The notes below the pieces were generated by a model that made no database searches, was not told the origin of the DNA, and saw nothing but the letters and a program-made list of their open reading frames with translations. Made by a program: the position numbers and the translations under genes. From Brumimicrobium glaciale (GTDB taxonomy: Bacteria; Bacteroidota; Bacteroidia; Flavobacteriales_D; Crocinitomicaceae), in the NCBI RefSeq assembly GCF_004152935.1, contig NZ_SETE01000002.1:496001-560000 (forward strand): a stretch of 64,000 nt of DNA. The letters run 5' to 3'. Shown here one piece after another: positions 1 through 12,345 of the stretch (its first letter is position 1; the number at the start of each line of letters is the position of its first letter).

Positions 1-472
1 TGCGCTTTACATAAAAAGGTAAGGATTCATAAATCTTATGATGCGACAAGAATCCAGTCCAATGCACAGTGGCGACATACGGAGTTCCGTAATTATTTTT
101 TATCCATCTGGCAAACATCCCAGCAGGAAAAACAGCATTAAGGTGAACAACATCATACGTGTTGTCTAAATACTTGTAACCTGTTCTTAAAGCGAGTAAA
201 TAAGTCTCTTTTTTGAGAACAGTACTAATAAAAGGTACATTTGATTTAATAGGTGGGTAGTAAACGATAACAGTGCGTACATTATTAACCAGTTCATCAA
301 CAACAGTGATTTCATCTACAGTTTCTGAATCTACTGCGTAGAGTACATCCACATTTGCAATTTCATTTGCTAACTCAGCATGTTTTTGAACAAAATTGCC
401 AAGTGTAGAATTCTCTTTGCTTGGATACCAACTAGCTAAAAACAGCACTTTTTTCTCTGATTTCTTCCCCAT
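1..472 (-). CDS. Glycosyltransferase family 4-like protein, N-terminal part (cut by window edge)
   Basis: This frame is open from an ATG at 470-472 to the window edge, giving about 157 residues. The N-terminus reads VLFLASWYPSKENSTLGNF followed by VQKHAEL, the usual opening of GT4-type glycosyltransferases with a GT-B fold (a strand, a SWYP turn and a helix). Further in, DVVHLNAVFPAGMFA matches the conserved strand-helix of the N-terminal GT-B domain. The donor-sugar-binding C-terminal domain lies outside the window. It is the third gene of a minus-strand run after glutathione peroxidase and bshB1, separated from bshB1 by 54 bp. The N-terminus does not look like BshA (which opens with a GGSG-type loop), so I infer a general cell-surface or polysaccharide glycosyltransferase rather than a bacillithiol enzyme. 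Confidence 0.75.
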   Translation of the reverse strand, partial: MGKKSEKKVLFLASWYPSKENSTLGNFVQKHAELANEIANVDVLYAVDSETVDEITVVDELVNNVRTVIVYYPPIKSNVPFISTVLKKETYLLALRTGYKYLDNTYDVVHLNAVFPAGMFARWIKNNYGTPYVATVHWTGFLSHHKIYESLPFYVKR

Positions 473-526
473 AAGTAAAAAGTTAGTGTTTTTAATAGGA
501 TGAAGATAAAAGCTTTTTTTTAATAA

Positions 527-1249
527 CTAAAGAAAATCTGAAATATCATTCGTACCAACCGGTCTTTCGGTAATAAAACCTTCGCCATACTTAACTCCAA
601 TATCCCTCCCGTATTGTACTAAACGCGCTTCGAGTGCAGCTAAAAATTCTTGTCCAGAAATAGGCGTTTTAGGTCCTGTCATATCTGATTGGAAAAACTG
701 TGTTTTATAAGCCAAAATTGCTTCAAACTTTTGATCTCTTTGCTCAGAGACATCTACAATAAAATTAGGCGTTAAATACCTGTCTTGGATATAGTGGTAC
801 ACAACTTTTGGACGCCAATGTAATTGTTGCTGTCCTTCCTCTTCTGTTTCAATTTTCAGTAAACCAGATAAAAAACAAGCACGCGAAATCAATCCATTAC
901 CCCTTCCATGATCTGGGTGACGATCAGATGGCGCATTGGCAAAAACAATCTCAGGTTGATATTTTCGAATTGCAGTGATTACTTTTATCAAACTTTCTTC
1001 GTTTACTTCAAAGAAACCATCTGCTAACTGAAGATTCTCCCTAAAATTAACGCCCATAATTTTAGCTGCATTTGCTGCTTCATCGTAACGGGTCTCAATT
1101 GTTCCTCTAGAACCAAGTTCTCCTTGCGTTAAATCAACAATAGCAACTTTCTTTCCCTGTTGAATACTTTTGATGATCGTCCCTCCTGCTGCTAACTCAA
1201 CATCATCTGGATGTGCGCCAAAAGCTAATATATCTACCTTATTAACCAT
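527..1249 (-). CDS. bshB1: Bacillithiol biosynthesis deacetylase BshB1
   Basis: A PIG-L/LmbE-family zinc hydrolase of about 240 residues. BshB1 removes the acetyl group from GlcNAc-malate during synthesis of bacillithiol, the cytosolic thiol of many Bacteroidota and Firmicutes. The N-terminal motif AFGAHPDDVEL supplies the zinc-binding His-Asp pair, and HPDHGRG around residue 110 supplies a further zinc ligand. The C-terminal YGRDIGVKYGEGF is typical of BshB1. An upstream in-frame ATG at 1276 exists. I prefer the ATG at 1247-1249 because family members start just before the LDILAFGAHPDD strand and because it leaves only an 8-bp overlap with the glutathione peroxidase stop. That overlap suggests translational coupling in one thiol-redox operon. 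Confidence 0.93.
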   Translation of the reverse strand: MVNKVDILAFGAHPDDVELAAGGTIIKSIQQGKKVAIVDLTQGELGSRGTIETRYDEAANAAKIMGVNFRENLQLADGFFEVNEESLIKVITAIRKYQPEIVFANAPSDRHPDHGRGNGLISRACFLSGLLKIETEEEGQQQLHWRPKVVYHYIQDRYLTPNFIVDVSEQRDQKFEAILAYKTQFFQSDMTGPKTPISGQEFLAALEARLVQYGRDIGVKYGEGFITERPVGTNDISDFL

Positions 1250-1718
1250 TGATCCAATCTGTGATTTCTTTTGCATTTGGAAGTGTTTTCGGGTGAATCT
1301 CTTTCACAAAATTACCCTCTTCATCAATTAAGAATTTATGGAAATTCCAAGCTACTTCTTCTGCTCCGCCATTGTTTTGACTTTCTTCTAGTAACCAAGA
1401 ATATAAAGGGTGTTGTTCACTTCCTTTAACAGCAATTTTTGACATCATAGGGAAGGTAACTCCATAATTCTTTTGACAGAAAGAAGCGACCTCATCGTTT
1501 GCTCCTGGTTCTTGCGCTCCAAAATCATTTGAAGGAAAACCAATAATCATAAATTCATCTCGAGAAGATCCTTCAAAAAGTTCTTGCAATTGCTCGTACT
1601 GAGGAGTCAATCCACATTCAGAAGCAGTGTTCACCACCATTACTTTTTTTCCTTTCAACGCACTTAAGTCAAAAGACTCGCCGTTGATTTGATCTACTTT
1701 AAAATCGTATAAATTCAT
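1242..1718 (-). CDS. Glutathione peroxidase-family thiol peroxidase
   Basis: 158 residues, the usual size for bacterial Gpx/BsaA proteins that reduce hydroperoxides with thiol or thioredoxin electrons. The peroxidatic cysteine is in NTASECGLTPQYEQL at residue 35 (cysteine, not selenocysteine). The conserved Gln is in GFPSNDFGAQEPG near residue 69, and the Trp-Asn pair is in AWNFHKFL at residues 124-125, so the catalytic tetrad looks complete. No signal peptide is visible, so it is cytosolic. It sits 4 bp downstream of the ccsBA gene and overlaps bshB1 by 8 bp; the neighbouring bacillithiol gene fits a role in thiol-dependent peroxide defence. The true reductant cannot be told from sequence. 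Confidence 0.92.
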   Translation of the reverse strand: MNLYDFKVDQINGESFDLSALKGKKVMVVNTASECGLTPQYEQLQELFEGSSRDEFMIIGFPSNDFGAQEPGANDEVASFCQKNYGVTFPMMSKIAVKGSEQHPLYSWLLEESQNNGGAEEVAWNFHKFLIDEEGNFVKEIHPKTLPNAKEITDWING

Positions 1719-1722
1719 AATT

Positions 1723-5046
<3,324 letters not shown>

Positions 5047-5149
5047 TCTCTTTTCCTGTTTTACCTGACAAAACTACGAAAGCTTTGCTAATTTAGATTG
5101 ATTTTAAATGTTAATTTTGGGCTAAATAAGGGATTCTTAAAAAGTATTT

Positions 5150-5923
5150 ATGGCAAAAAGACAGGAACATATAGTAATTATTGGTACGGGAAAGGTGGCT
5201 CAGCATTTAGGACTCCACTTGATGCGAAGTGGACATAAAATTAAGAATGTTTGGGGCCGAGATATTTCAAAAGCAAAAAAGCTAGCAAAGCTTTTTGAAA
5301 CCACTACAATACCCTCTTTAGATAAATTCCCAGTAGAGTGTCTAGCTTTAGTTTGCGTTACAGATGATGCAATCGAGGAAGTGATCTCTGAGCTTCATGC
5401 GGATGTGAAAGTGGCTTACACCTCTGGTAGTGTTCGATTAGAAGATATTACAGATAGAAAAAATCTAGGTGTATTTTATCCACTTCAATCTTTTAGTGAA
5501 AATAGAAATGTAGATATTTCAGTGGTTCCTTTTTTAATTGAAGGAACAAATGAAGAATTCGAAGCCACTTTAAAACGTTTAGCTAAAACAATGAGTTCTA
5601 AAGTAACAGTTGCGAATTCACAAGATAGATTCAACACACATATTGCGGCGGTGATGGTTAATAATTTCACCAACTTTATTTATCATTTAGCACAACAGCA
5701 TTTGAATGAAACCAAAATTGATTTCGATTTATTAAAACCATTAATCAAAGAAACTGTTAGTAAACTTAATGAGCTCACACCTTTGGAGGCTCAAACGGGT
5801 CCAGCTGTAAGAGGAGATAAAAATATAATTGAAAAACACATAAACTCTATAAGCAGTCCTGAAACCAAACAAGTTTATCGTTTGTTTAGTGAATTAATAG
5901 AAAAAGAAATAAATAAATCATGA
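5150..5923 (+). CDS. Rossmann-fold / DUF2520 oxidoreductase-like protein
   Basis: 257 residues. The N-terminal Rossmann domain starts IVIIGTGKVAQHLGLHL, with the glycine-rich dinucleotide-binding loop GTGKVA at residues ~12-17. LALVCVTDDAIEEV and VAYTSGSV follow, as in F420/NADP-dependent reductase-like proteins. The C-terminal helical half contains NNFTNFIYHLA and LTPLEAQTGPAVRGD, a signature of the DUF2520 family (relatives of ketopantoate and pyrroline-5-carboxylate reductases). The true substrate is unknown. It overlaps the kdsC start by 4 bp (ATGA), a pairing frequent in Bacteroidota and suggestive of co-translation. A TAATTTTG element at 5112-5119 resembles the -7 box of Bacteroidota promoters. 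It is divergent from ccsBA. Confidence 0.88.
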   Translation: MAKRQEHIVIIGTGKVAQHLGLHLMRSGHKIKNVWGRDISKAKKLAKLFETTTIPSLDKFPVECLALVCVTDDAIEEVISELHADVKVAYTSGSVRLEDITDRKNLGVFYPLQSFSENRNVDISVVPFLIEGTNEEFEATLKRLAKTMSSKVTVANSQDRFNTHIAAVMVNNFTNFIYHLAQQHLNETKIDFDLLKPLIKETVSKLNELTPLEAQTGPAVRGDKNIIEKHINSISSPETKQVYRLFSELIEKEINKS

Positions 5924-6435
5924 GTTATAAATTAAAACTTCCCTCAATAAACACTTTTATTTTTGATGTTGATGGAGTACTGACAGACGGAACTGTAATA
6001 CTTTATAAAGATGAAGTTGTAAGAACTATAAATGCCCGAGATGGGTATGCTCTGCAATATGCTTCAAAAATGGGATATAATATTTTCATAATTACTGGCG
6101 GAGATTCACAGGCAGTAAAAGACAGGTTGATTAACGCTGGAGCAAAAGAAGTGATTCTAAAAGCTTCTAACAAAGTGAAAGTATATGAAGAACTGAAGGA
6201 AAAATACAATTTCAAAGACGAGGAGGTTCTTTACATGGGAGATGATATTCCTGACTATAATGTAATGAGAAAAGTAGGTGTTTCTACTTGTCCTCAAGAT
6301 GCAGCAATCGAGATTAAAAATATTTCAGATTATCAGTCACCATTAAAAGGAGGACATCATTGTGTAAGAGACGTTATTGAACAGACTTTGCGCGTACAAG
6401 GTAAATGGTTTACTGACCAAGCACATGAATGGTAG
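5920..6435 (+). CDS. kdsC: HAD-family KDO-8-phosphate phosphatase-like protein
   Basis: 171 residues, the size of KdsC-type C0 HAD phosphatases. Motif I is FDVDGVLTDG (Asp nucleophile and acid-base Asp, residues ~15-24). Motif II is IITGGDS (~55-61), with a Lys in LKASNKVKVY, and motif III is YMGDDIPDYNVM (~103). KdsC hydrolyses 3-deoxy-D-manno-octulosonate 8-phosphate on the path to the inner core of lipopolysaccharide; paralogues act on other sugar phosphates such as KDN 9-P. No other KDO gene is in view, so the substrate is inferred from family and length. It is translationally coupled to the preceding Rossmann gene and followed by a hairpin. Confidence 0.88.
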   Translation: MSYKLKLPSINTFIFDVDGVLTDGTVILYKDEVVRTINARDGYALQYASKMGYNIFIITGGDSQAVKDRLINAGAKEVILKASNKVKVYEELKEKYNFKDEEVLYMGDDIPDYNVMRKVGVSTCPQDAAIEIKNISDYQSPLKGGHHCVRDVIEQTLRVQGKWFTDQAHEW

Positions 6436-6448
6436 ACAGTCTTTAGTT

Positions 6449-6480
6449 TTCTTGTAGACACTAGATAGCGCCTACAAGAA
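6449..6480 (+). terminator. Hairpin between convergent genes, likely terminator of kdsC
   Basis: TTCTTGTAG at 6449-6457 pairs perfectly with CTACAAGAA at 6472-6480 (9-bp stem, 14-nt loop), followed on the plus strand by a T-rich stretch. It sits in the 48-bp gap between kdsC and the convergent T9SS gene, so it may act in both directions, though only the plus side has a T-run. Confidence 0.6.
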
Positions 6481-6483
6481 ATC

Positions 6484-7932
6484 CTATTTTTTAATGATTT
6501 TTGTTGACCAGATTTGGTTTTGATCATTTATGTTCAAGAAATAAATTCCATTCTCCAAATTATGCATAAATATTTGAGAAGTCACCTTTCCTGATTTTAC
6601 TATCTGACCTTGAATATTTCTTAATTCGTAAGCATTATTATTCAATTCATTTGGAATATTAATGAATGAACTGGTTGGATTTGGATGTACAATGAAGGTT
6701 TTCTTTTCTTCAGTCATTACGCTTACTAAATCTAAGTCTAAATCGGGAAATGAGGTTATTTCATCATTTAACCCAATTTTTACTAGCATAACATTTGTTC
6801 CCATTGTAAGAGCACCGGGATCATCGCTTACAGTTCCTACAAATGCAACACCACCATCGTTTGTAACAATCATATTATTAATAAAATCTTCATCGAAACC
6901 TGAGTAACTCTCGCCTGATAAAAAACTCAAATCATATAAAAAACAATGCGTACTAGCATCCAATCCCCCAGGGTATGGATTTAATTCTTGAGTTTCAGAC
7001 ATAATTCCTAAATATATTTTATTATTTCCATTGACAACAATGGTATTATAAAAACTACTTGAAGTATAGAAGGGATTCATTTCTTGACCCAAGAAACCAC
7101 CTGTCAAATCCGTTTTAACAAACCAAATATCCGTTTTATCTTCTACTGGATGTTGTAAATCTCCAGCTGCGTATATATTACTTTGGTGGATTGTAATGTC
7201 ATTAACCCTTGTAATGCCTGCCTGATCTAAAAATTCAATCCAGTTTTCTGTTCCATCAATATTGTAAGATGCTAACATACCTTTTGACAAACCAAACTCA
7301 CCTTTATTTCCTCCAATTATAAATTCCGTTGGTGATAAAACCTCTACAGCACTTACATAATCATCTTCTGGGGTTTGAATGGTTTTGGTCCAAACCGTAT
7401 CCCCAAGTGGAGTTGTTCTCACCATAAAGATGTCTTTCTTTTGTGATGAAAAACCTTCAGTTTCTCCAACTAGAATTAATCCTCCATCTGATAAAAGTGC
7501 GGCATCATGTAATTGTTCCCAATCGAGTCCACCGTACATTTTCTCCCAAAGCAAATTACCTTGTTCATCGGTTTTATAGAGAACAAAATCAAAATTACCA
7601 TTACTTGTAGATCCAGAAAAACCGGCAATAAAGAATCCATCATTAGGCACATGAATTACTCTTACACCAATATCCTCACCGAATCCGCCATAATTTTTCG
7701 TCCACTTCTGATTTCCTAAACTATCCGTAATCATCAAAAAAGCCTGACCTGAATTATTATCAAAGGCAGCAGATGTTCCAGTTACAGCATAGCTTGAGTC
7801 AGGAAGTTGGGTTAATCCATTTCCTTGATCAAATGGTCCGCCTGTATATTTTTTATAAAAAGTAATTTGTGAAATTCCTACAAAAGGAAAAGCACAGATA
7901 AAAATGAATATTATTTTTCTTAAAATTTCCAT
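6484..7932 (-). CDS. Secreted repeat protein with T9SS type A sorting domain
   Basis: 482 residues. A signal peptide (membrane stretch IIFIFICAFPFVGISQ) leads into repeated blade-like units of the type GNLLWEKMYGGLDWEQ and GNQKWTKNYGGFGED with LPDSSYAVTG-like strands, as in beta-propeller delta-60 repeat proteins. The last ~75 residues start at VHPNPTSSFINIPN and end with GIYFLNINDQNQIWSTKIIKK-type strands, the Por/T9SS C-terminal sorting domain that sends proteins through the type IX secretion system to the cell surface. The start overlaps the end of the upstream DUF5723 gene by 13 bp, so the two are probably one transcript. No catalytic motif is visible, so an adhesive or structural surface role is inferred. 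Confidence 0.88.
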   Translation of the reverse strand: MEILRKIIFIFICAFPFVGISQITFYKKYTGGPFDQGNGLTQLPDSSYAVTGTSAAFDNNSGQAFLMITDSLGNQKWTKNYGGFGEDIGVRVIHVPNDGFFIAGFSGSTSNGNFDFVLYKTDEQGNLLWEKMYGGLDWEQLHDAALLSDGGLILVGETEGFSSQKKDIFMVRTTPLGDTVWTKTIQTPEDDYVSAVEVLSPTEFIIGGNKGEFGLSKGMLASYNIDGTENWIEFLDQAGITRVNDITIHQSNIYAAGDLQHPVEDKTDIWFVKTDLTGGFLGQEMNPFYTSSSFYNTIVVNGNNKIYLGIMSETQELNPYPGGLDASTHCFLYDLSFLSGESYSGFDEDFINNMIVTNDGGVAFVGTVSDDPGALTMGTNVMLVKIGLNDEITSFPDLDLDLVSVMTEEKKTFIVHPNPTSSFINIPNELNNNAYELRNIQGQIVKSGKVTSQIFMHNLENGIYFLNINDQNQIWSTKIIKK

Positions 7933-9146
7933 GCTAATCTTATTAATCCTGAATGTCCGTATTGACTTTTTAATAAAGCACCAAGAATATCTTCAGTACC
8001 TATACCTATCATTATATTTTTCGCTGTGTAATTAGCATAGAGTCCAAGTCTAAATCCGCCATAACCGCCATAACTAATTTGTGACCCTAATGAAAAGCTT
8101 GTCAATGGTTGATAATGAACTCCTAAATAAATCATTGGTTTGTAAAAATAGTTGGTGTACATTCTCACACCAAAAGTTGATTGTAGTTTATGTTTAGAAT
8201 CAGCAGTTGCTACTTTACCCACCTGAATAAATCCTGGTAAAAGTCTCGTTGGCGAAGTTGTTGACTCTCGCACACCCAAAGTATCTTTTAATGTTGTCAT
8301 TTGTGAATCATTAGCAAAATCTGCTAACTGAAAACCACTATAGGAAATACTATTATCGATTTCTTGAAGTTTTGCATTGTGTAACTGATAAAAACCTAAA
8401 TTTCGACCAGTAACCTTCATTACACCGCTGAAAGACTCAGAATTCCCAAAAGGAATATTAAAATCAAAATTCACTGCTGCTCCTAGTCCTTTAAAATAAG
8501 GATCAGCTGCTGCTTCCAATATTTCACCTTGCAAAATCAAATCAATGTTTGCGCCATCTTCAGCAAAGGAGACATTACCTTTATTGACTGATAACATAAA
8601 GAAATTTTGAGGTAAAATTGCGTTTAAAGAAATGAAGTTTTTGTTCTTTCTATTGTGAATTCCACCTCCAATACTTAAATACTGAACATATTGAGCAGAA
8701 GAGTTTGAGAAATTCACAGATTCACCTAAAAACGAAGCATTCCCTAAAAATGCAAGACCTAATAGATCACCTGAATAATCAGCTGTACCATGAACTTCAT
8801 TTGCTAAATCAATCATCCAACTCCAACTGGGTTTTGATTTAAAAATTTGATTTGCAGATTTATAAGCAATTCTGAATTTTGCGCCTCCTCCTATTCTATT
8901 GTATTTTTTCTGACCCTCGTAAGTTCTTTGACTCAATTCATCTGATATTTCACCCCCAAAAATAAATTTTCTAGAAAAATCATTCTTTAAGGAGGAACCA
9001 TGCTGAAAAAAGCTTCCATTCATAATAATTTGACGATTCGCCAATGTAGAATCATACATCACAGGTAACAACTCTTGACCATTCACATTATTCCCAATCG
9101 CAAATAGAATTCCGAAAAATATCAGGTTTATTTTTTTCAGGATCAT
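7920..9146 (-). CDS. DUF5723-like outer-membrane barrel protein
   Basis: 408 residues with an N-terminal signal peptide (INLIFFGILFAIGNNVNGQ) and a body of alternating strands rich in glycine and aromatic residues, ending in a C-terminal aromatic (RLAWKF) as outer-membrane beta-barrels do. The opening after the signal (LLPVMYDSTLANRQIIMN) and the overall size match DUF5723 proteins of Bacteroidota, whose function is unknown. It overlaps the upstream lipoprotein gene by 4 bp and the downstream T9SS gene by 13 bp, so the three form a tight operon (lipoprotein, barrel, secreted propeller), consistent with a joint cell-envelope role. Confidence 0.75.
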   Translation of the reverse strand: MILKKINLIFFGILFAIGNNVNGQELLPVMYDSTLANRQIIMNGSFFQHGSSLKNDFSRKFIFGGEISDELSQRTYEGQKKYNRIGGGAKFRIAYKSANQIFKSKPSWSWMIDLANEVHGTADYSGDLLGLAFLGNASFLGESVNFSNSSAQYVQYLSIGGGIHNRKNKNFISLNAILPQNFFMLSVNKGNVSFAEDGANIDLILQGEILEAAADPYFKGLGAAVNFDFNIPFGNSESFSGVMKVTGRNLGFYQLHNAKLQEIDNSISYSGFQLADFANDSQMTTLKDTLGVRESTTSPTRLLPGFIQVGKVATADSKHKLQSTFGVRMYTNYFYKPMIYLGVHYQPLTSFSLGSQISYGGYGGFRLGLYANYTAKNIMIGIGTEDILGALLKSQYGHSGLIRLAWKF

Positions 9147-10711
9147 AATTCAGACTTTAATTTTAATCGGCTTGTGAGTAAAAGCTTAAGCGCGGCATTT
9201 GCAAAAACTTTATTATTGGTATATGTAGTACTTGAAAAAACAGCTGTTACCATAATCGATTTCGTTTCAGCAAGTAAATCAGCAGCTTCTTCATCTATCA
9301 TAAATTCAAGTTTTTCTTTAATTGGAAGATGTGCATTTCCAGCACTATTTATTTGCGCTGGAGAAATCAACCCTGTTGAACTTATTTGTTTTATGCTATT
9401 GTTATTTTCGTCTAACAATTCCAGTTTCACTTCAGCTCCGAAAGGAAAAGTATTTGTTGTATTCAATATTAGCTTTCCATTTAGTACACGAACCAATTTA
9501 CTGTCATTTTTAAAATCAATTTCAAAAGTGTCTCTCAATGTTAGCTTATCCGCTCCAATCAATAATGGAAAATTTGCTTTTAAATCAATTCCCAAACTAC
9601 TTTGCGGATAGAGCACATCGTTTCCGCTTGAAGTATTTCCAAGGGGATTCAATTCAATAGCGTATCCTATTTCATATTTACTTCCAATATTCTCAATAAA
9701 GTTTTCCATATTCCCAGTTGTTTGATCAAACAGGAAAGGTAATTCTGAAGGCGCAAGTGAATTCCATGCCCCTAAAGCAGGTTCTATATTGAATTGTTGT
9801 CCAAAATAAGGATGCGTTAATCCTACAACGTTGTTGTTATAATTGATACTTTCAAATAAATTAACTTCTCCAACCGCTCTTACTTTTATTCCATTTCGGA
9901 TAATTAATTGCAAGTTAATGTCTTCCACATTAATAGAACCGCCAGTAATTTTAGAAAGTTCTTTAACATCTACAATTGTGGTATCTGAAAACATTACGTT
10001 TCCAAAGTAACCTTTTGCATAATCTACTTTTAAGCCTTCAAACTTAACTCTTGTTTTAAAAACATCTTGATTTGTTATAGTAATTGAAGGTCCATTTGGA
10101 TCGGTAGAAACTTTCATTTTAGATTGAAGTAAATTGTAGAGTTGTCCACTTTCGCCAGTCATATCAATTGTATAACCTTTTAAGTTGAGCACCAAATTCC
10201 CTATTCCAGGATTAGCGGCTGTTCCGCCAGACACTATCTCAGTAAAAGAGAATTCTACACCATCTTTAATTACTCCGGGAAGAGAAACTGTAAATACACC
10301 TTTGCTAGAAACTGGATTTTCGATGCGAATAATAGCTTTTCCTGATTTTATTCTTGCTGAGGTAAGTACAATTTCTTCAAAAGAGAACTCATGTTGTTTA
10401 ATTTCGTCTATAAAACTTGAGCCTGGCGCCAAGGTCAAAGATGGTAATCCAATTGCAAAAGACTGAACAACTGAAGTATCCGGAATTTCAATTATTGAAG
10501 AAAGATCCAAATTGATAAGATTTCTTTCGGCTATAATTTGAATGGTTTGATCACCGTTTATTGCTAAAGTACTATCATTTACATAGTCTTTAATTAAAAG
10601 CGAATCGTTAATTAACGGAACAACCCAATCAGAGTTCCAGGTCGTTTTATCCTTACGACAGCCAAAAGCCATGGAAAGAATTATGGTGAAAAATATATAT
10701 TTTATTTTCAT
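9143..10711 (-). CDS. Predicted lipoprotein of unknown function
   Basis: About 522 residues from the ATG at 10709-10711. A longer frame begins at 10747, but the internal start puts a normal lipoprotein signal at the N-terminus (MKIKYIFFTIILSMAFGC with the cysteine lipobox followed by RKDK). The mature part is rich in beta strands with repeated short Ig-like stretches such as GKAIIRIENPVSSKGVFTVS and GAEVKLELLDENNNSIKQ. No enzyme motif is seen. It is the first gene of an operon with a DUF5723 barrel and a T9SS-secreted protein. I do not recognise a named family; the likely place is the periplasmic face or the surface of the outer membrane. Confidence 0.75.
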   Translation of the reverse strand: MKIKYIFFTIILSMAFGCRKDKTTWNSDWVVPLINDSLLIKDYVNDSTLAINGDQTIQIIAERNLINLDLSSIIEIPDTSVVQSFAIGLPSLTLAPGSSFIDEIKQHEFSFEEIVLTSARIKSGKAIIRIENPVSSKGVFTVSLPGVIKDGVEFSFTEIVSGGTAANPGIGNLVLNLKGYTIDMTGESGQLYNLLQSKMKVSTDPNGPSITITNQDVFKTRVKFEGLKVDYAKGYFGNVMFSDTTIVDVKELSKITGGSINVEDINLQLIIRNGIKVRAVGEVNLFESINYNNNVVGLTHPYFGQQFNIEPALGAWNSLAPSELPFLFDQTTGNMENFIENIGSKYEIGYAIELNPLGNTSSGNDVLYPQSSLGIDLKANFPLLIGADKLTLRDTFEIDFKNDSKLVRVLNGKLILNTTNTFPFGAEVKLELLDENNNSIKQISSTGLISPAQINSAGNAHLPIKEKLEFMIDEEAADLLAETKSIMVTAVFSSTTYTNNKVFANAALKLLLTSRLKLKSEL

Positions 10712-10948
10712 ACAGTTAATCATAATAGTAAATAGAACGCTATTCACATCACCAAAGTTGGCAGGCTATAAAACCATTCGATTAAATTGAACCAAATATA
10801 CCATTTCAATAAGTAAAACGCAGTAAGGAACAAATTTAATCAAAAACATTTATTCAAATGAATTTCATTGGATTAATAAATAATTCGAGATTTATAAGTC
10901 GATATTAATGAAAGCATGTTAATTTTGATGAAATCATATTTTTAAAAA

Positions 10949-11470
10949 ATGGAGTACATAACTTATATAATTGTTGCCTTAGTGCCTGCCCTAGCTGTTA
11001 TTTACATTGTTAATACGTTTCTTAAAAAACAAAACGAACGTGAAATCACCAATTTGAATGTTAATTTAAAGATGGAGCGTCAAAAATTCTTTTTAGAGCC
11101 ACGAATGGAGGCTTACCAAAGAATTGTTTTGCTTTTGGAGCGCATTAATCCTCAAAGTTTAATAATGAGATTACATGATGCAAATAAATCAGCAATTATG
11201 CTTCAAACTGAATTACTGAGCAATATCAGAAGTGAGTTTGACCACAATGTTGCACAGCAAATATTTATTTCTACTTCTGCTTGGGAAATGGTAAAAAAGA
11301 GTAAAGAAGAAACGATTAAAATCATCAACGTAGCTGCTCAGACCTTGGATGAAAAAGCTACTTCAATAGAATTGAGCAATAAGGTTTTTGAAATCGTTGG
11401 TGAACTAGATGAATTACCAACAGAGATAACTATTAAGCTTTTGAAAGAGGAACTTCAAAGGTTATTTTAA
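10949..11470 (+). CDS. Membrane-anchored small conserved protein
   Basis: 173 residues. A single N-terminal membrane helix (ITYIIVALVPALAVIYIVNTF, residues ~4-24) is followed by a charged, mostly helical cytosolic domain with RQKFFLEPRMEAYQRIVLLLERI and a regular amphipathic pattern that could form a coiled coil or helical bundle. It resembles a conserved uncharacterised Bacteroidota family; no catalytic residues stand out. A TAATTTTG element at 10920-10927 resembles a Bacteroidota -7 promoter box. It stands alone upstream of a secreted regulatory-domain protein with a 56-bp gap, so the two may be cotranscribed. Confidence 0.7.
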   Translation: MEYITYIIVALVPALAVIYIVNTFLKKQNEREITNLNVNLKMERQKFFLEPRMEAYQRIVLLLERINPQSLIMRLHDANKSAIMLQTELLSNIRSEFDHNVAQQIFISTSAWEMVKKSKEETIKIINVAAQTLDEKATSIELSNKVFEIVGELDELPTEITIKLLKEELQRLF

Positions 11471-11526
11471 CACTTCAAAAGAATCGTTTGAAGATTTTTT
11501 TTTGTAATATTGATTAAAACAAAACT

Positions 11527-12162
11527 ATGAGGATTTTTATATTATTTATCACTTTACTAATTGGCTTTTCTTCTGCTTTAAATGCACAGAATGGAGGAAA
11601 GAAAAAAAGCTTAATTCAATTTTCAGGAGTACTGGTTTCAAGCGATAGTTTGGACCAAGTATCATACGCTTCTGTAGTCGACAAAACAACTGGAAAAGGT
11701 ACAATGTCAGATTATTACGGATATTTCAGCTTTGTAACAAGACCTGGAGACACTATTCTTTTTAATGCTTTTGGATACAAGACAAGTTCATACATCGTTC
11801 CCGATTCGTTAAAAGAAATTCGTTATTCTATTATTCATGTAATGACACCAGACACTTTATTATTGCCAGAGGTAGATATTTATCCTTGGCCTTCAAGAGA
11901 AGAATTTGCTAGGGCATTTGTTGAAATGGATCCTTACGATGATGCTTTAAGAAGAGCTCAGAAACAACTTTCTGGTGAAAGCTTAGCATTTATAGCTTCA
12001 AGAGTTCCAACAGATGGAAGATTATCTTACAACTGGGAATCTGAACAAAGACAGACACAAATTTATACGCAAGGTCAAACACCAATGAACAACTTGTTAA
12101 ATCCTGCTGCTTGGGGTAGATTCATTGATTCTTGGAAAAACGGTCAGCTTCAAAGAGAATAG
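11527..12162 (+). CDS. Secreted protein with carboxypeptidase-regulatory-like domain
   Basis: 211 residues with a signal peptide (ILFITLLIGFSSALNAQ) and an Ig-like carboxypeptidase-D-regulatory-type domain at about residues 35-105: FSGVLVSSDSLDQVSYASV, GTMSDYYGYFSFVTRPGDTI and FNAFGYKTSSYIV form the usual strand pattern of TonB-receptor N-terminal regulatory domains. It lacks a plug and barrel, so it is not a receptor. The C-terminal ~90 residues are polar with YPWPSREEFARAF and FIDSWKNGQLQRE. Stand-alone forms are common in Bacteroidota; the role is unknown, probably periplasmic or outer-membrane-associated. A hairpin-T-run terminator follows at 12346. Confidence 0.72.
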   Translation: MRIFILFITLLIGFSSALNAQNGGKKKSLIQFSGVLVSSDSLDQVSYASVVDKTTGKGTMSDYYGYFSFVTRPGDTILFNAFGYKTSSYIVPDSLKEIRYSIIHVMTPDTLLLPEVDIYPWPSREEFARAFVEMDPYDDALRRAQKQLSGESLAFIASRVPTDGRLSYNWESEQRQTQIYTQGQTPMNNLLNPAAWGRFIDSWKNGQLQRE

Positions 12163-12171
12163 GATAACTTA

Positions 12172-12245
12172 TGTTAGACTTTAGATGTTAGACTATTAGA
12201 TGTTAGACATTAGATTTTAGACAATTAGACTATAGACTTTTTAGA
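12172..12245. repeat. Short degenerate tandem repeat (TTAGATGTTAGAC-like)
   Basis: A run of imperfect copies of a ~13-14-bp unit (TTAGATGTTAGAC and variants) directly after the stop of the regulatory-domain gene. It is low-complexity, AT-rich, and not coding in a consistent frame. Confidence 0.7.
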
Positions 12246-12249
12246 AGCT

Positions 12250-12315
12250 AAATCTAGATGCACTAATCCCGATGGCTTATCGGGAGCATATTTTCAGTTC
12301 TCTCTGAGACCAATA
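12250..12315 (+). repeat. Dispersed intergenic repeat, copy 1 (hairpin TCCCGAT/ATCGGGA)
   Basis: About 60 bp nearly identical to 27046-27106: both contain ACTAATCCCGATGGCTTATC and GGGAGCATATTTT, then CTGAGACCAA. The core TCCCGAT-GGCTT-ATCGGGA is a perfect 7-bp stem with a 5-nt loop. Both copies are intergenic and on the same strand. Confidence 0.8.
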
Positions 12316-12345
12316 AAAAAAGATTCCGGCAGAGGTCGGAGAGCT

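Noticed and set aside
1-472. Could the glycosyltransferase be BshA of bacillithiol synthesis?
   Set aside because: The N-terminus (FLASWYPSKENSTLGNF) is that of general GT4 enzymes, not the GGSG-type start of BshA, despite lying next to bshB1.
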